64,000 bases of DNA from contig CATKHK010000008.1 in assembly GCA_949751835.1 (NCBI GenBank), positions 434,001 to 498,000 of the forward strand, in the 5' to 3' direction. The translations under genes and the position numbers were made by a program. Below the pieces are notes generated by a model that worked only from the letters and a program-made list of their open reading frames with translations, did not search any database and was not told the origin of the DNA. Below, one piece after another: positions 35,306 through 46,665 of this stretch. Each line of letters opens with the position of its first letter. Positions within the stretch are counted from its first letter, which is position 1. Origin of the DNA: Blepharisma japonicum. Its lineage: Eukaryota; Ciliophora; Heterotrichea; Heterotrichida; Blepharismidae.

Positions 35306-37170
35306 ATGCTATAGTAACGCTAATTAAAGTTTATATAATCAAAATTCAGAGTTTCTGAATAATTTGCAATTTAATTTTATCTACAATTCTAATTCCTATA
35401 GAATAAATCTCAAATATGCTAATCAATCTGAAAAATGGAGAAATCGTTACAATATTTGAATAATTAGAAGAAATAAAATCTAAATTTTTTGCTTTTCTTT
35501 TAATTGCGGTTTCATTTTTATTATAAATATCTTTTATTATGAATTTCTGGTTAATGATAAATTTACTGATTTTTATATAATAGTTTCTTATGTATCTTAT
35601 TAGCATTTCAGGTTTAGGATTTTTTTGTGATAAAATCTTGAAGATGGAAAATAAATAGAAAAATATTTAATATATTCATATTTTTGAATGCTGTTTATCC
35701 ATTCTTGCTCTTTATTAATCGGTTAAGTAGAGCTTCTTGCCAAGTAAGCTATTTTGATTCAAAAGCATATTACTTTAGAGTATTAAACAATTTACTTGAA
35801 AGAATACTCAGTTTTTAAAATTTTAGTCTATTAAGGAGGTGAAAATGCAATAAACTTATAAGATTATAAATATTAATATCATTTGACTTATGAGTAAGAA
35901 CTTTCTCTATTGCGCAGGATTATAATAAACAATATTTATAAAAAGCGGAAATGTGTTTATTTTATAAAATTCAAAGTTGGAATGATTTATATTTTGAACT
36001 TTAAAATTGTAAACTTCAAATGCTTTTATAAATTGGTAATAAAACTAATCAACTTTAAAAATGCCATCTTACTTCAATTTTGGAATGAATATAGAAAGCT
36101 AGATTGTCACACTCTTGGGATTAGACTTATTTTTTCTTAATTTTACATTTTTGAAGTTGTTATTCTAATAATTAATATTCATTCAGCTTTTGTGCCGCAA
36201 TTCAATCTACTTCCTAGACTTCATATTAAATGTGATAGAAAAACAGAATCAGAATAAAGAAAATCCTAATAGTCAATTTTTTAGGAATGCTCAAATAAAG
36301 TCTTTTCTTCAATAAAGACTCTAATTCAATTGAAAAACCTTTTACTGTTCTGATGTCTTACAATTCGAGCAAAGTATAGTCTCATTGCTTATCAGGCTTC
36401 TTAACAATTTTAAAAGCTAGGCGCTTCTATCAAGCTCCATAATTGACAGAGTTAAAATGATATTAAGCATAGCTTACAGAAAGATCATTAAATCTCAAAG
36501 TTATTAAGATCAACTGAGATGCATGTATTTCTCCTTACAAAAAACTAAATTAAAATAGCCGAAAATTATGCTATTTTTGGGAATTGTAAGAAAAATAAAC
36601 AATTAAATACGACTGAGTCTCAAGAGCTCTATTTTAATTGTTTCAGAATATGCTTTAAAGAGTTTATTTCTAATTATCTTTGAATCTAATAAAAATAATT
36701 GCCTAAGTGGCTAAGAATTGACCTTTGGAATAAAATTATTCATGTAATCACCTAAATAAAAATTTTCGAAGTAATTTTTATTGAAATTTTTAAAGTCCAT
36801 TTTGAAAATTATTCAATTAATATTCACCACGATTTTTATTGTAAATTCAAGGAAAGAAGCGATTACTCTATCAAATCAAAATTCAAAATATATTGTGTGA
36901 AAAATTTTTAAAATTCATTAGAGCATTAAAGTACTACCAATTGCTTCAAATCTATCTAAATCCAAATTTTTATGCATCTGAAAATTTTATTCGTATTCAA
37001 AGCTTGTGAAAATTTTTAAATAAAAGACTTGAATGCATAATTAAACTCAAATTTCTATAAAATGCATTTTTGTAACTTGCCAGCTTACAGCCAGCGTCGG
37101 TTTTTTATTTGATTAACTCAATTTTATTTTTGATCACCATTAAATCTCTTCAAGCATATATTTTAAACAA
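35306..37170. other. AT-rich spacer in the MGxC gene island
   Basis: 1.9 kb with no gene I can support. Short AT-rich ORFs at 35346-35606 (minus) and 35910-36140 (plus) look like chance. No tRNA or repeat seen. Confidence 0.45.
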
Positions 37171-37437
37171 ATGGGTTCGTGCTACGTTAAACAAGAGAAA
37201 AGTGCAAAAACCGCAGTCGAACCCACAGATCAATGGAAATCTGGCAATAGAAATTTTCGTCTAAACCGTCACAAAGAATTTATAATACAAATGCAACTTA
37301 TTTATCACCGAAAAGCAGCTGAAGCACCGATATTGGCAATTAATAAAAGCAGCTTGTATCATAAACGTTTGAATAAGGCTCAAAAATTGTCAAAAATTGA
37401 GAATTTATATCAAAGTCCCACCGTCAGCTGTTTCTAG
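37171..37437 (+). CDS. MGxC small lipidated-type protein, family member 2
   Basis: An 88-aa protein starting MGSCYVKQ, with the family motif HRKAAEAPILAINKSSLYHKR near residue 65 and a short tail ending in TAG. Between the lipid-anchor start and the motif lies a basic, variable linker. Function unknown. See family member 1. Confidence 0.75.
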   Translation: MGSCYVKQEKSAKTAVEPTDQWKSGNRNFRLNRHKEFIIQMQLIYHRKAAEAPILAINKSSLYHKRLNKAQKLSKIENLYQSPTVSCF

Positions 37438-38816
37438 GTTTTATTACAATATCATTAATAATTTAAACTTTTAAACTTGACTTAAATTGGCTTTTTCGTT
37501 TCTTTTCTTGTAATTACTAACCACTATTTTTGTACCTATAAAATAAAAGATGTTTTACTTTATTTTGAGCATCGGGAAGAAATAATAAAATGGATAATAT
37601 TCTCAGATTGTATAAAATCTCCAAGAAATGGGATTTTATAGCCTCAATTATTAAAATAAATAAACTTTTATTTAATCTCTATGCTTTAAAAACTTCTATC
37701 AACACTTTTTAAAAGAAGATAATTTTTTATAAAAATATCTACCTAGCAGCAATCTTGCTTTTTCAATATTTATCATAAATGATAAAATATTAGCAACAAT
37801 TTTTTTAAACTGGATTTAGCAGCAAGCTTTAATACAGCAATTATTGTTGACTAGTCAAATTCTCTGATAGTTTTGCAAGCATTCAATCATTCAAATTTCT
37901 ATTGCTTATCAAATAAGAACTTGGAGCCTAGCATCTATTGCTTTGATTAAACAACTAGTGAAGACATAAGTATATTGTTTCACTAATTTTAAGCCAGCTG
38001 AAAATACCTTCTAGTGAAATTTTACTTGTTTTAACCAAATTGAGTCCATATTCTTTCGATTTAATTATTATCTTCTCATTTTCAAGTAATAAAGAATATC
38101 TTCAGGCTAACAGAATTGTTTCATCATCACATTATAATACTTTACAAATATGAGATCGCAGATTAAAGCTGCAATTTTCGAAATAAATAATAATCAATAG
38201 CTTACCAAAAATTTTTGCTTGTTTTAATTATTAAAAATTAAATAAAAAGCCTATTTGAATCATGAATAAAGACATCTGCTTAATATTGATATTACTTGAA
38301 ATTAATATAAGTTAATTAATAACTCTAGATTCTTATTAAAAAATATTAAAAATACATTATAAAAATAAAACACAAAGAAATTTCTATTAAAGATATTTAG
38401 AATTAACCTTTTATTTTATATATTATAAGTTCTAATTTAATTGATATATTTATATATTCATAATCAATTTTTATGCGCCTCTATTTTTAAAAATTCAAAT
38501 TGTAGAGACTTATTTGATCAACAATTTAAAAATTATATTTTAATCTTGCAAATATATTAATCGTTAGATATAAGTTTTGAAATATTAAAATTCTATAGTA
38601 AAAATGTTTTATGAATTTGCACATAATGTTTATCTAATACTAATAAAAAGAATAAATACTTCATAGCGGGATCATTATTTATTTTAGCCCTAAGTTTTTT
38701 TTTTCTTGTAGTTTGAATTTTCTTGAATTTTATGCTCCTTTCAATATAAATCCTACTTGAGTTCGCACTGAAAATTTATCAAAATGGATTTAGAAACCAT
38801 TGAAATAATCTAATTC
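37438..38816. other. AT-rich spacer
   Basis: 1.4 kb, no supported gene, RNA or repeat. Confidence 0.45.
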
Positions 38817-39119
38817 ATGGGAGTTTGTTGCTCAATGCGGTTTGACTTAAAAGAACCAAGTGATAATCTCCAGAAGAAGAGAGCGATGCCACTAAAAAAT
38901 TCAAAATTAGATTTAAATAGCCAAATCATAATCCAGAAAGAACTTGTAATCAAAAGAAAAGTACTGAATGCGCCTAAATTAAAACTAGATGAAAATCCTT
39001 TATATAAAAAGAGATTGTGAACTCAAACAAGTTCGTCTGGGAGTCGAAATTTGACTCCAACGAGAAGTTTGGATAATATATTGGAAACAGGATCTCCTTC
39101 TTTAGTCTCTCCACTATAA
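38817..39119 (+). CDS. MGxC small lipidated-type protein, family member 3
   Basis: A 100-aa protein starting MGVCCSMR (Gly2, Cys4, Cys5). The motif RKVLNAPKLKLDENPLYKKRL is followed by a TGA codon that, read as Trp, extends the protein by a Ser/Thr/Arg-rich tail to TAA at 39117. Family members 1 and 6 have comparable tails, which supports the read-through. Confidence 0.77.
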
Positions 39120-40041
39120 CACAAGATTAACTTATTTAAAATAAGAAGCTGTTTTTTAAGGGATTTTTGAATTCGCTTCTATTTAACTCAAAATATTTTT
39201 ATTACTATTCTATGTTCAACAGCTTTCAACAAAGTCTTTTGCAAATTTTCTTTTTGGATTTATCAAATTGCTAGAAATAAGGTTAAAAGTAAAATATACT
39301 TTCCTTTATCTAATGATAAAGTGTGGGCTAATTATTTTAATAAAATTCAATATATATACATTTACAAATTTATGTGGTAGAGAGATTAAGAAAATAATAA
39401 ATTTAAGCTTTACAAAATGGTAAAATTCTTTATCGAGTTAGCTTGTTGTCAAGAAAGTTTGGATAAGCTGAAATTTTTTGCAAAATTAATTATGGTATTA
39501 AAAATCTTTCTGAATATTATGGTTTTAATTAAAACTGGAATTTTAAATAATAAATTAAACTAAACAAATTATAAACGGAAACTAACTTTATTTAAAATAA
39601 GGATTATTTTACTTATTTGAAAATTATCGTTTATTGAAATTTTATGTAATCTAAAAATATGGAAATTTTACGATATCACCAAAAAAAAAGGCGAAAGTAA
39701 CGTTCAAGAAAGAAGTAAAAAGCCGAATTACGAGAGCTTATACTCTTATTAAGTAAAATACTTTAAAATATTTGATTTCAGTCTTAATTTGGCAATATTT
39801 CAAGTAGATTTTAAAATTATTATAAGAAGAGCTTACATAATAGGACCCAACTGAAATAGATAAAATCTTCAAAAAATTTTAGTGCCAAGTGGTCCTTAGC
39901 AATAATAATTTACACCTTATTAGTAATAATAAATACAGGATCGTTTGCAGAGTCTTATGCTACTTAGATTTTTTTATTAAGATTATCCATTTGTAAATTC
40001 CAGATAATTCCATTAAGTTACAAAAATTTGGTGGCAATAAA
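39120..40041. other. AT-rich spacer
   Basis: 0.9 kb without a supported gene. Confidence 0.45.
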
Positions 40042-40326
40042 ATGGGTTCATGCTACAATACAAATAGAAGAAAGACTAACACTTATACTTTAAAAGAACT
40101 TTCTGATTACCAGAAGCTAAAGGTGAACTCAAGGTGTCGATTCTGAAGCAATAAAGCTCAGACGGCTCCAGAATTAAAGCTAAGCGATAATCCTTTGCTT
40201 TTAAGAAGAAAGCTTCGATATCAAGAAAGTCAGCAAACTCAATGCAGTCAGATGGACTTAATGTCTCCTTCAATATCTTCTCAATACCCTACTGGATCAT
40301 TGAGTCCAGAATTATTAAATTGTTAA
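40042..40326 (+). CDS. MGxC small lipidated-type protein, family member 4
   Basis: A 94-aa protein starting MGSCYNTN. TGA near residue 35 is read as Trp (CRFWSNKA). The family motif is SNKAQTAPELKLSDNPLLLRR, diverged at the Tyr position, and is followed by a Gln/Ser/Pro-rich tail ending in TAA. The gene is only visible when TGA is decoded as Trp. Confidence 0.77.
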
Positions 40327-41798
40327 TTTAAGCCTTCGTAAGTAATTTGTCAAGTAACATCTTTCACCTCTTGTAAAATTCCAGTTTAGATATAAAAAGG
40401 GTTTTGAAAATTTATTGGTATGATGACCTATTGGATTAATTTTCTAAAAATGACCCATTAAGACTTAAAATTGAAATATAGTTGCATTATACGAATATTA
40501 AATTTCAATCAATATACTTCATATGTTAACTATAATTTTAGCTAAATTGCAAAAACCTTCAAATTTAAAATTATTAACTGAGGCTGGAGAAAAAAATTAA
40601 TGAATATCCTTTGACTAATTTCAGTTGCTTACACTCTTTTCTCCTATTCATTGAGGCTGTAAGTGAAATAAGTATATTTTTAATTCAAGATAACTATAGG
40701 AGATTTACCATGTCCAATTAATATTGTTGATAGATGAGGATGGAATAAACCGAAAATTAGAAAGTTGGCTATATCAATTTAAGATAAATAATTAATTTTC
40801 CTATTGAAAAATTCGCAAATCTTTATCAGGGATTAGTTCATCAAAATAAATTGATAAAGCTATCTCTCTACCTTGTCTCGTGCATCATCCTTTATATGCT
40901 ATAAGTTTTCCTCAAGAATAATGAATTAATCAAATTAAATCGATGAATCAAATTGCCAAACCCGTCTTATCCTCTGCTTCAAGATGCTGCTTGAAGATTT
41001 TTAAAAAGGATTTCTTTTATTCCTCAGATAATCAGTATAAGGGATGCAAATACTAAAAAGGGAAAGCTTCTTATGCATTAGAAATGTATAGGGTTGATTT
41101 TTTCTTATTATTCAAGGAGAAAAATCTTTTATTGCTCAAATTGGAGACTTACCGAAAGCTACTCTTTGAAAATCTTGATTTGGTAAGATTTTTCTTTAAA
41201 ATCCTAAATGCTCCAATCTTTGATTTGAAATACATCAAGCAACACCGCTGTTTAAAGGCCATCGGTAATTTAGTTTTAACAATGAATATTTTAAAATTTT
41301 AAAAAAAAAAGAATAGAAAATGATTATAGTCATAATAATGCCCTTTTTAGCTCAATAAATATACTTTGGTATAAATAAAAATAAATCATTATCACTTTTA
41401 TTTTAGGCTATATAGCTCTCATGAGCTTTTTTGAAATTTTACATGTTACCTGTATCAGTCTCATCTCGGAGTTGTGCATCTTAAACTAATTTGCATCTTG
41501 AATTAGTGCTTCATGAAACAGCGCATCTTGAATCAGTATATCTCTTATTTCTTCGTGGTTTCCAAATCTTCACTACTTTTTCTTCACTTTCATTGCTTTC
41601 ACTGCTTTTATTGTTTTCATTCATTTCTCTGCTTTCATTGTTTTATTGCTTTCACTGCTTTCATTGCTTTCATTGCTTTCGTTGCTTTCATTGATTTTCT
41701 CAGAGATCCTTGGAATTTTTGAGAATTTTAAGCTTTTTGTTTGCTTTTGGGTAGTTTTTGGATTGGTTTTTGGGTTGGCTTTTGGGTTTGCTTTTGGG
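40327..41798. other. intergenic region with low-complexity DNA at its right end
   Basis: 1.5 kb. A short ORF at 41084-41302 (+) contains a sequence vaguely like the MGxC family motif (KILNAPIFDLKY) but lacks the MGxC start, so it may be a remnant. A possible signal-peptide-like start at 40600 runs into a stop. Tandem repeats begin near 41590. Confidence 0.4.
41590..41695. repeat. 9-bp imperfect tandem repeat
   Basis: Repeated CTTTCATTG/CTTTCACTG units (TTTCATTGC register), about ten copies. On the minus strand the units read as GAAAGCAAT-like codons (Glu/Ser/Asn). Confidence 0.85.
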
Positions 41799-41910
41799 CT
41801 AGCTTTGGGTTGGTTTTGTGGTTGGTTTTTGGGTTGGTTTTTGATTAGTTTTTGGTCTGATTTTTGGTTTCGTTTTTGGGTTGGATTTTGGGTTGGCTTT
41901 TGGATTAGAT
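41740..41910. repeat. 12-bp imperfect tandem repeat
   Basis: Many variants of TTTTTGGGTTGG. On the minus strand they encode a KPTQKPxxKPNP-like Lys/Pro/Asn/Gln tract inside the decayed gene at 41799-42330. Confidence 0.85.
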
Positions 41911-42330
41911 CTTCCTTTTTTGATTTTTTTTGCTCCCTCTGTTGTTTCAGCTATTATAAATCCAATTTCGAGTTCAATTGATAGAACTGAATTAGCGGCC
42001 AATATCAATTTCCAGTCATCCAGCACTTCTCCTCTTTGTTTGGCTATCCAAGTCCTCAGTTTGTCCTTCAATTCACCCTCTACTTCTTCTTCTTCTTCTT
42101 CCTTATCCTCATCCCACTCTTCATCCATAAATTCAACAATGCCTTCGTCTGCTAGCTCATCTTCTAATCTCTAAGTTCTTCTTCTTCTTCTTCTTCTTCT
42201 TCTTTTTCTAAGCATTCTATATCTTCCATAATATCATCAGTATCTTCGGACTCATCTCGATCTAGCAGTCTCCACTACTGCACAATCTCTGGCTCAAGGT
42301 TAAAGCAGTATCTTTCCGGACTCACCTTTT
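41799..42330 (-). pseudogene. decayed acidic/low-complexity gene
   Basis: The minus strand reads as protein-like sequence in two frames. One contains FNLEPEIVQ, a TAG, then WRLLDRDESEDTDDIMED and a poly-Glu run. After the (GAA)n tract the reading shifts frame to LEDELADEGIVEFMDEEWDED, continues through a Trp/Leu-rich segment (LRTWIAKQRGEVLDDWKLI) and into a Lys/Pro repeat, stopping at 41799. The internal TAG and the frameshift at a GAA microsatellite indicate decay, though slippage polymorphism or an assembly error could mimic it. Product not recognised. Confidence 0.5.
42178..42210. repeat. TTC microsatellite
   Basis: About nine to ten TTC units (GAA on the minus strand) at the frameshift point of the decayed gene. 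Confidence 0.9.
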
Positions 42331-43118
42331 AATAAGTTTTGTCTATAATAAAAATAAAATCAAAATAATTAAATAGCTTCTATTTTTAATTCATGGTTAT
42401 TGATGATCTAGAGTATTGAACTTACTTTGTACAAAGCAAATCAAGTTAGGAAAAATGCCTGCCACTGGTGATAGCTGGTGCTTAACTGTTCACTTTGAAT
42501 CTTTGACCCAACAACAAGACTTAATATCATTCTAATGGCAAGCCAAATTTAAATGGTTTTGATTTTAGAAATTTAATGCTAATTATGAAGGCAATGAGAG
42601 GAAGGATCTTATAGAAAGCATTTTAGAAGAATAAACACAAGCGAAGCAATTTATCAGAAATGCAAATCATTCACTGATAATTTATAAGGTTCAAGGATCT
42701 TATGAGTTGACTGACAATCTCAGGAAAAATTGCAAAACCTATAAAAGGCAGAAAATGCCTTTTAATAGTTTACATAATGATAATTAAATAATCCTAAATA
42801 AATAAAAGTGTCTAGATGAATAATTCCAATCTTATAATAATAAATATAACAATTATATTGCTTAAATATTTCCATTTTTGTGAGATTTACTTGATGTCTT
42901 CAATTAAGCCAGTGCTAAGCCAATATGAAAAAATTTTTTATATCTAGTTAGAAACACTTAAAATTACCTAGCTGACAGAGGATAGTCAGTATAATTTTAA
43001 ATATATTTATCATTTACACCTATAAGCCCGAAATCCGAAATCATGCAAATCTGATTTCTGACAAATAAATTTACATTTTAATATATTTAATAGTTATTTG
43101 GAGAATACGAATTTGAGA
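42331..43118. other. intergenic region with a protein-like plus-strand frame
   Basis: From 42454 the plus strand reads as protein-like sequence for about 110 codons, interrupted by two TAA and one TAG, and ends with TAA near 42786. It is either a remnant gene or chance. The rest is AT-rich and empty. Confidence 0.35.
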
Positions 43119-44105
43119 TTAAGGATAAATTATTTTTTGCTTGTTTTCCATATATCTTTGGGTCAATATCGTTCTTCCATCAATTCCTTCATTAATAACT
43201 TTAGCTGTATCATTTTTTCCAAGCTGCACCTCCCACTCCAAATTTGTTTGATTAAAATCAAGAGGCACTATTCCACCTGGCATATTTACGCTTGGAAAAA
43301 CTATGTATCTGTAATCCACATCAGGCCAAGCTGCCATTGCATTATAATAAAATCACATTTGGCCATCATACCCGCTGACATCATGCACACGTTTGAGGAC
43401 ATCTAAAGTAGTCATATTGGTTTCCGGTGGAAGTGTATAAGGCATGCAATCGAATATTAAGTCTACTGTAATCTGTGATTGGTCTGGGACTACATCAAGA
43501 CATCTTTCTACAGCTGCAAAAACGTCTTGGTTTATCATAACACCTCCATCAACCCATGTACTTCCTTGAAAATTAACTGGTGGGAAATACCATGGAGGGC
43601 ATGCAGAGCATGTTATTGCGGTAAGCAAGCCTTCAAGCCCTAGAGATTCATTGAATTGGCCATAAATTCCTGTATCTAAATTTGTTGAGCCCACTGTAAC
43701 ATTTCGATTAACCCCATATATGTATTTTTGATGCAAGGTGTTTACAAGAGGCTTAGTATTGTACAGTCCTCGTTGAAATAAAAGTCCTTCAAGAAGTCCA
43801 CCATCCCATTCAACATAAACACTCGATGAGCCGTTAAGTGTAAGCCAAGTATTTACTAGAAAGTCTGCCATCGCTTTTTCATTTCCAGGCTTGAATTGAG
43901 CTACACCTCCTGCATTGAGTGCTCCAGTTGAAACTCCGGTTACGACATCTCATGAGATATTAACTGGAGCTGTGTAAGCAATCTGCCAAAGAGATCCTGC
44001 CTCAAATGCACCATAACTTCCTCCACCTTCTAAAGAAACTGCATAGCAATGAGGATCTGCGTATGCTAGAGAAAGAAAAGAAATTAATAGCCCAAGGAAT
44101 ACCAT
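43119..44105 (-). CDS. secreted patatin-like phospholipase
   Basis: A 328-aa protein with a signal peptide (VFLGLLISFLSLAYA), TGA read as Trp twice, and a TAA stop. The patatin catalytic elements are present: the oxyanion loop EGGGSYGAFEAGSL, the nucleophile elbow GVSTGALNA (GxSxG) and the catalytic Asp in WVDGGVM (DGG). It should hydrolyse acyl chains of phospholipids or galactolipids via a Ser-Asp dyad, in the secretory route, lysosome or outside the cell. It is the only minus-strand gene in the MGxC island. Length is about normal for a patatin domain with short extensions. Confidence 0.9.
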
Positions 44106-44505
44106 TATTTCTCCAGGTATAAATATTTGACACTTAAAATTTAGATGAGCAATAATCCTATCTATTATGGGTGAAATAATAAAATATTAGTTATTGAAAT
44201 TGAAGCACGAGAAATTAGATTAAAACATTTCTTCTGACTTTCTATACCTATATCTTAGTTGATAAGAGATTTGTTAGCTTCAATATAGATATGATATATT
44301 TGAAAATGTGATGAAAAACTTGAAAAGTGCAACAGCCTAGCTTGAATACTTGATTAATTAAGACTTTTAATAGTTCAACATATGATTGGAGAACTAAAAG
44401 ATGGATTCAATATTTTATAAGTATTTTCATAATTAAAAAATTCTTCAAAATATAGATTCGTCACCAAATGTATAATAATCAGCCAAATGAATTTTAAAAT
44501 AAATA
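44106..44505. promoter_or_regulatory. divergent intergenic region
   Basis: 400 nt between the patatin and MGxC member 5 start codons. AT-rich, no motif recognised. Confidence 0.4.
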
Positions 44506-44745
44506 ATGGGATCTTGCTGTGGGTTAAATAATACAAAAACTGCTCCATCCAAAAGTGATCAAATTAATAGCACATTAGGAACCCGAAGATCCAGCAAACT
44601 GCAAAAATGATTGAAAAAGATTAAAATAGTTCCAAAACTTCATAAAGCTCAAGATAATCCTTTATTTATAAGAAGGAAAATTTCCAAAAATAAAGATTTT
44701 AAAATAAATGATTTAGTAGACGTGCATTACGTCTCAACAAATTAA
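44506..44745 (+). CDS. MGxC small lipidated-type protein, family member 5
   Basis: A 79-aa protein starting MGSCCGLN. TGA at residue 35 is read as Trp (LQKWLKKI). The motif is shortened (KIVPKLHKAQDNPLFIRRK) but keeps P-x-L and NPL-F-x-RR. Too short for standard-code ORF callers. The identification rests on the MGSCC start and the motif. Confidence 0.72.
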
Positions 44746-46392
44746 TGTTAATTATTTCAAAATCTCAAGGGTATTTGATTTTAATTTTGGTTTTGATAAT
44801 AGTTATTGAATTTATTCAAAATTGAGTGATAATCATGGATTTTTAAACAAATATAATGAAATATTGATTAGGACTTATCTTATCACTATTTACTCACTTA
44901 AGTTTGATTAATTCTTATCAGGGCTCATATTATGCAAAAAATGATTATCAAGCAATTGTAATTATTAGTATTAGGCGAATTAATTTATAGTTAAGCCATA
45001 GCTTTCGGTATTAAATAAAGCCCATTTGTCTTGTATCTTATCATTTCCTTTAGATATTGTATATCCTCAAAAAAATCATCAAGGATATACTAGCTACGAT
45101 GAATATCTTTAAGGAGCATTTTTTAAGCCTCTTTTGTTGGTTATTCTTCGTAAAATATATAACCTTCCTATCTCGCATTGGTATCAAATAATATTTTCCT
45201 TGGCATGCTAGTTGTCTTTAATTTTCCTATCTCCAATGAGCAATCAAATATTGAAAATAATAGAGATTTTTCTATTAAATTGGCATTAAGCTAAAATATC
45301 AATTATCTGAAGATATATCCACAAATAAACTGATGGCTTAGAATCCCTTCTATTTATACCATAGTTTAAATATATAATAAAATTATCAGCTTTCAATGAA
45401 GTAAAATTATATCAAATTTAGCACAATAGATTCAATTGATCTTGCGATTCATTTTGATTAACCAAAATATTGTACTTTATTTTCACATAAGATTATTATC
45501 ACTTGCAAAACCCACAAAAATGTAAAAGCAAAATGCTTTTTTGCAAAAACTTTTGCATTTACATTATTTTCATGAGCTTTTCCAAAAGTTTCGTTTTTGC
45601 ATTTGTTCAATATTTCCATTACTTGTATAGTGCTGGACTGTATTAAATTTCAGCTCTACAATTGCACAATCTGCTTACTTATTAAGCCATTAGCTTATGA
45701 AAATTTTACAAAAATAAAAGACATAATTACAACATTATTATTTACTTACTTCAGAAATTTTTTTTTTATCAAATATAAGCCGAGTTAAAAATCTTATTTT
45801 TCAATTATATTCTAAATAATTTGGCATCATCCAATATGCAAAAAATCATTATTGCATTTATATTTCAATGCTAAATCCAGGTTTGAAGTCTTAAAAAAAT
45901 TTGCTGATTTACCTGAAATCAATAAAATAATGTATTAATCGACTTGATTAGCGTATAAATGTCTATTCAATCAGCTAAAACAATTTTTAAGGAGAACTTT
46001 CTATTTTGATTTTAATTAGATTATAGACAATAAGATAAGGCAATTAAACTTCAAGTAAGTCATAGACTTATCATCTAAATAATATGTTCAATAAACATTT
46101 AAAGTTTCTTAAGTAAATACAAGTAATAAAAATATATTTTCTTCAATTAAATTTAGTGATAATTTGATATCATATTTTCAACTTAGGGTCAATTAAATTT
46201 AAAACTAATAAATATACAATTTTAAATATGCCTCAATATCAGTTGCAAATTTTTGTTGCTAAAGATTCAATTTCCCCTTCACTTTCATTTTTCTTTTGGA
46301 AATTTCTTCTTAGTTAAATGATTTTTATAAATACCTCTGAATGACATTTAATATCATGGAAAATCATTGGATTGTAAATAAAAGCAAAAAGA
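44746..46392. other. AT-rich spacer
   Basis: 1.6 kb with no supported gene. An ORF at 45597-45788 looks like chance. Confidence 0.45.
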
Positions 46393-46665
46393 ATGGGTTC
46401 ATGCTGTGCCACTGAAAAGGGCAAGGTTTTACCTTATGTTTTAGATGTCCATGTGCAATGTACACCCTGCGATAATACCAAACAAGAAATTAAAAAGAAG
46501 ATGTGGGTTCAGAAAGCCAAAAATGCACCAAAACTGAACATTAATTCCAGCCCTCTCTATAAAAAGAGGATGAGTGAAAATCTTACCAGGAGCAGTCGGA
46601 CAAGCTTGATATCTAATGAAAGAGCTTCGAGGACCGCTTCTTGCTCTCTCTTATATGGGTTCTAG
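46393..46665 (+). CDS. MGxC small lipidated-type protein, family member 6
   Basis: A 90-aa protein starting MGSCCATE, with the motif VQKAKNAPKLNINSSPLYKKR, the closest to the consensus, and a Ser/Arg-rich tail (RSSRTSLISNERASRTAS) that could be phosphorylated, ending in TAG. Last recognised member of the array. Confidence 0.78.
   Translation: MGSCCATEKGKVLPYVLDVHVQCTPCDNTKQEIKKKMWVQKAKNAPKLNINSSPLYKKRMSENLTRSSRTSLISNERASRTASCSLLYGF

Noticed and set aside
35346-35606. 86-aa minus-strand ORF
   Set aside because: Ile/Lys/Asn-rich as expected of random AT-rich sequence, with no motif and no conserved neighbour.
36200-36500. Minus-strand reading that looks protein-like if UAA/UAG are read as Gln
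   Set aside because: The frequency of UAR codons is what random AT-rich DNA gives, and Gln substitution makes any such sequence look plausible.
40600-40900. Signal-peptide-like start (MNILWLISVAYTLF) followed by CPINIVDRWGW-like sequence in another frame
   Set aside because: Joining them needs an intron of non-standard length, and the downstream frame has several UAR stops. Not enough to call a gene.
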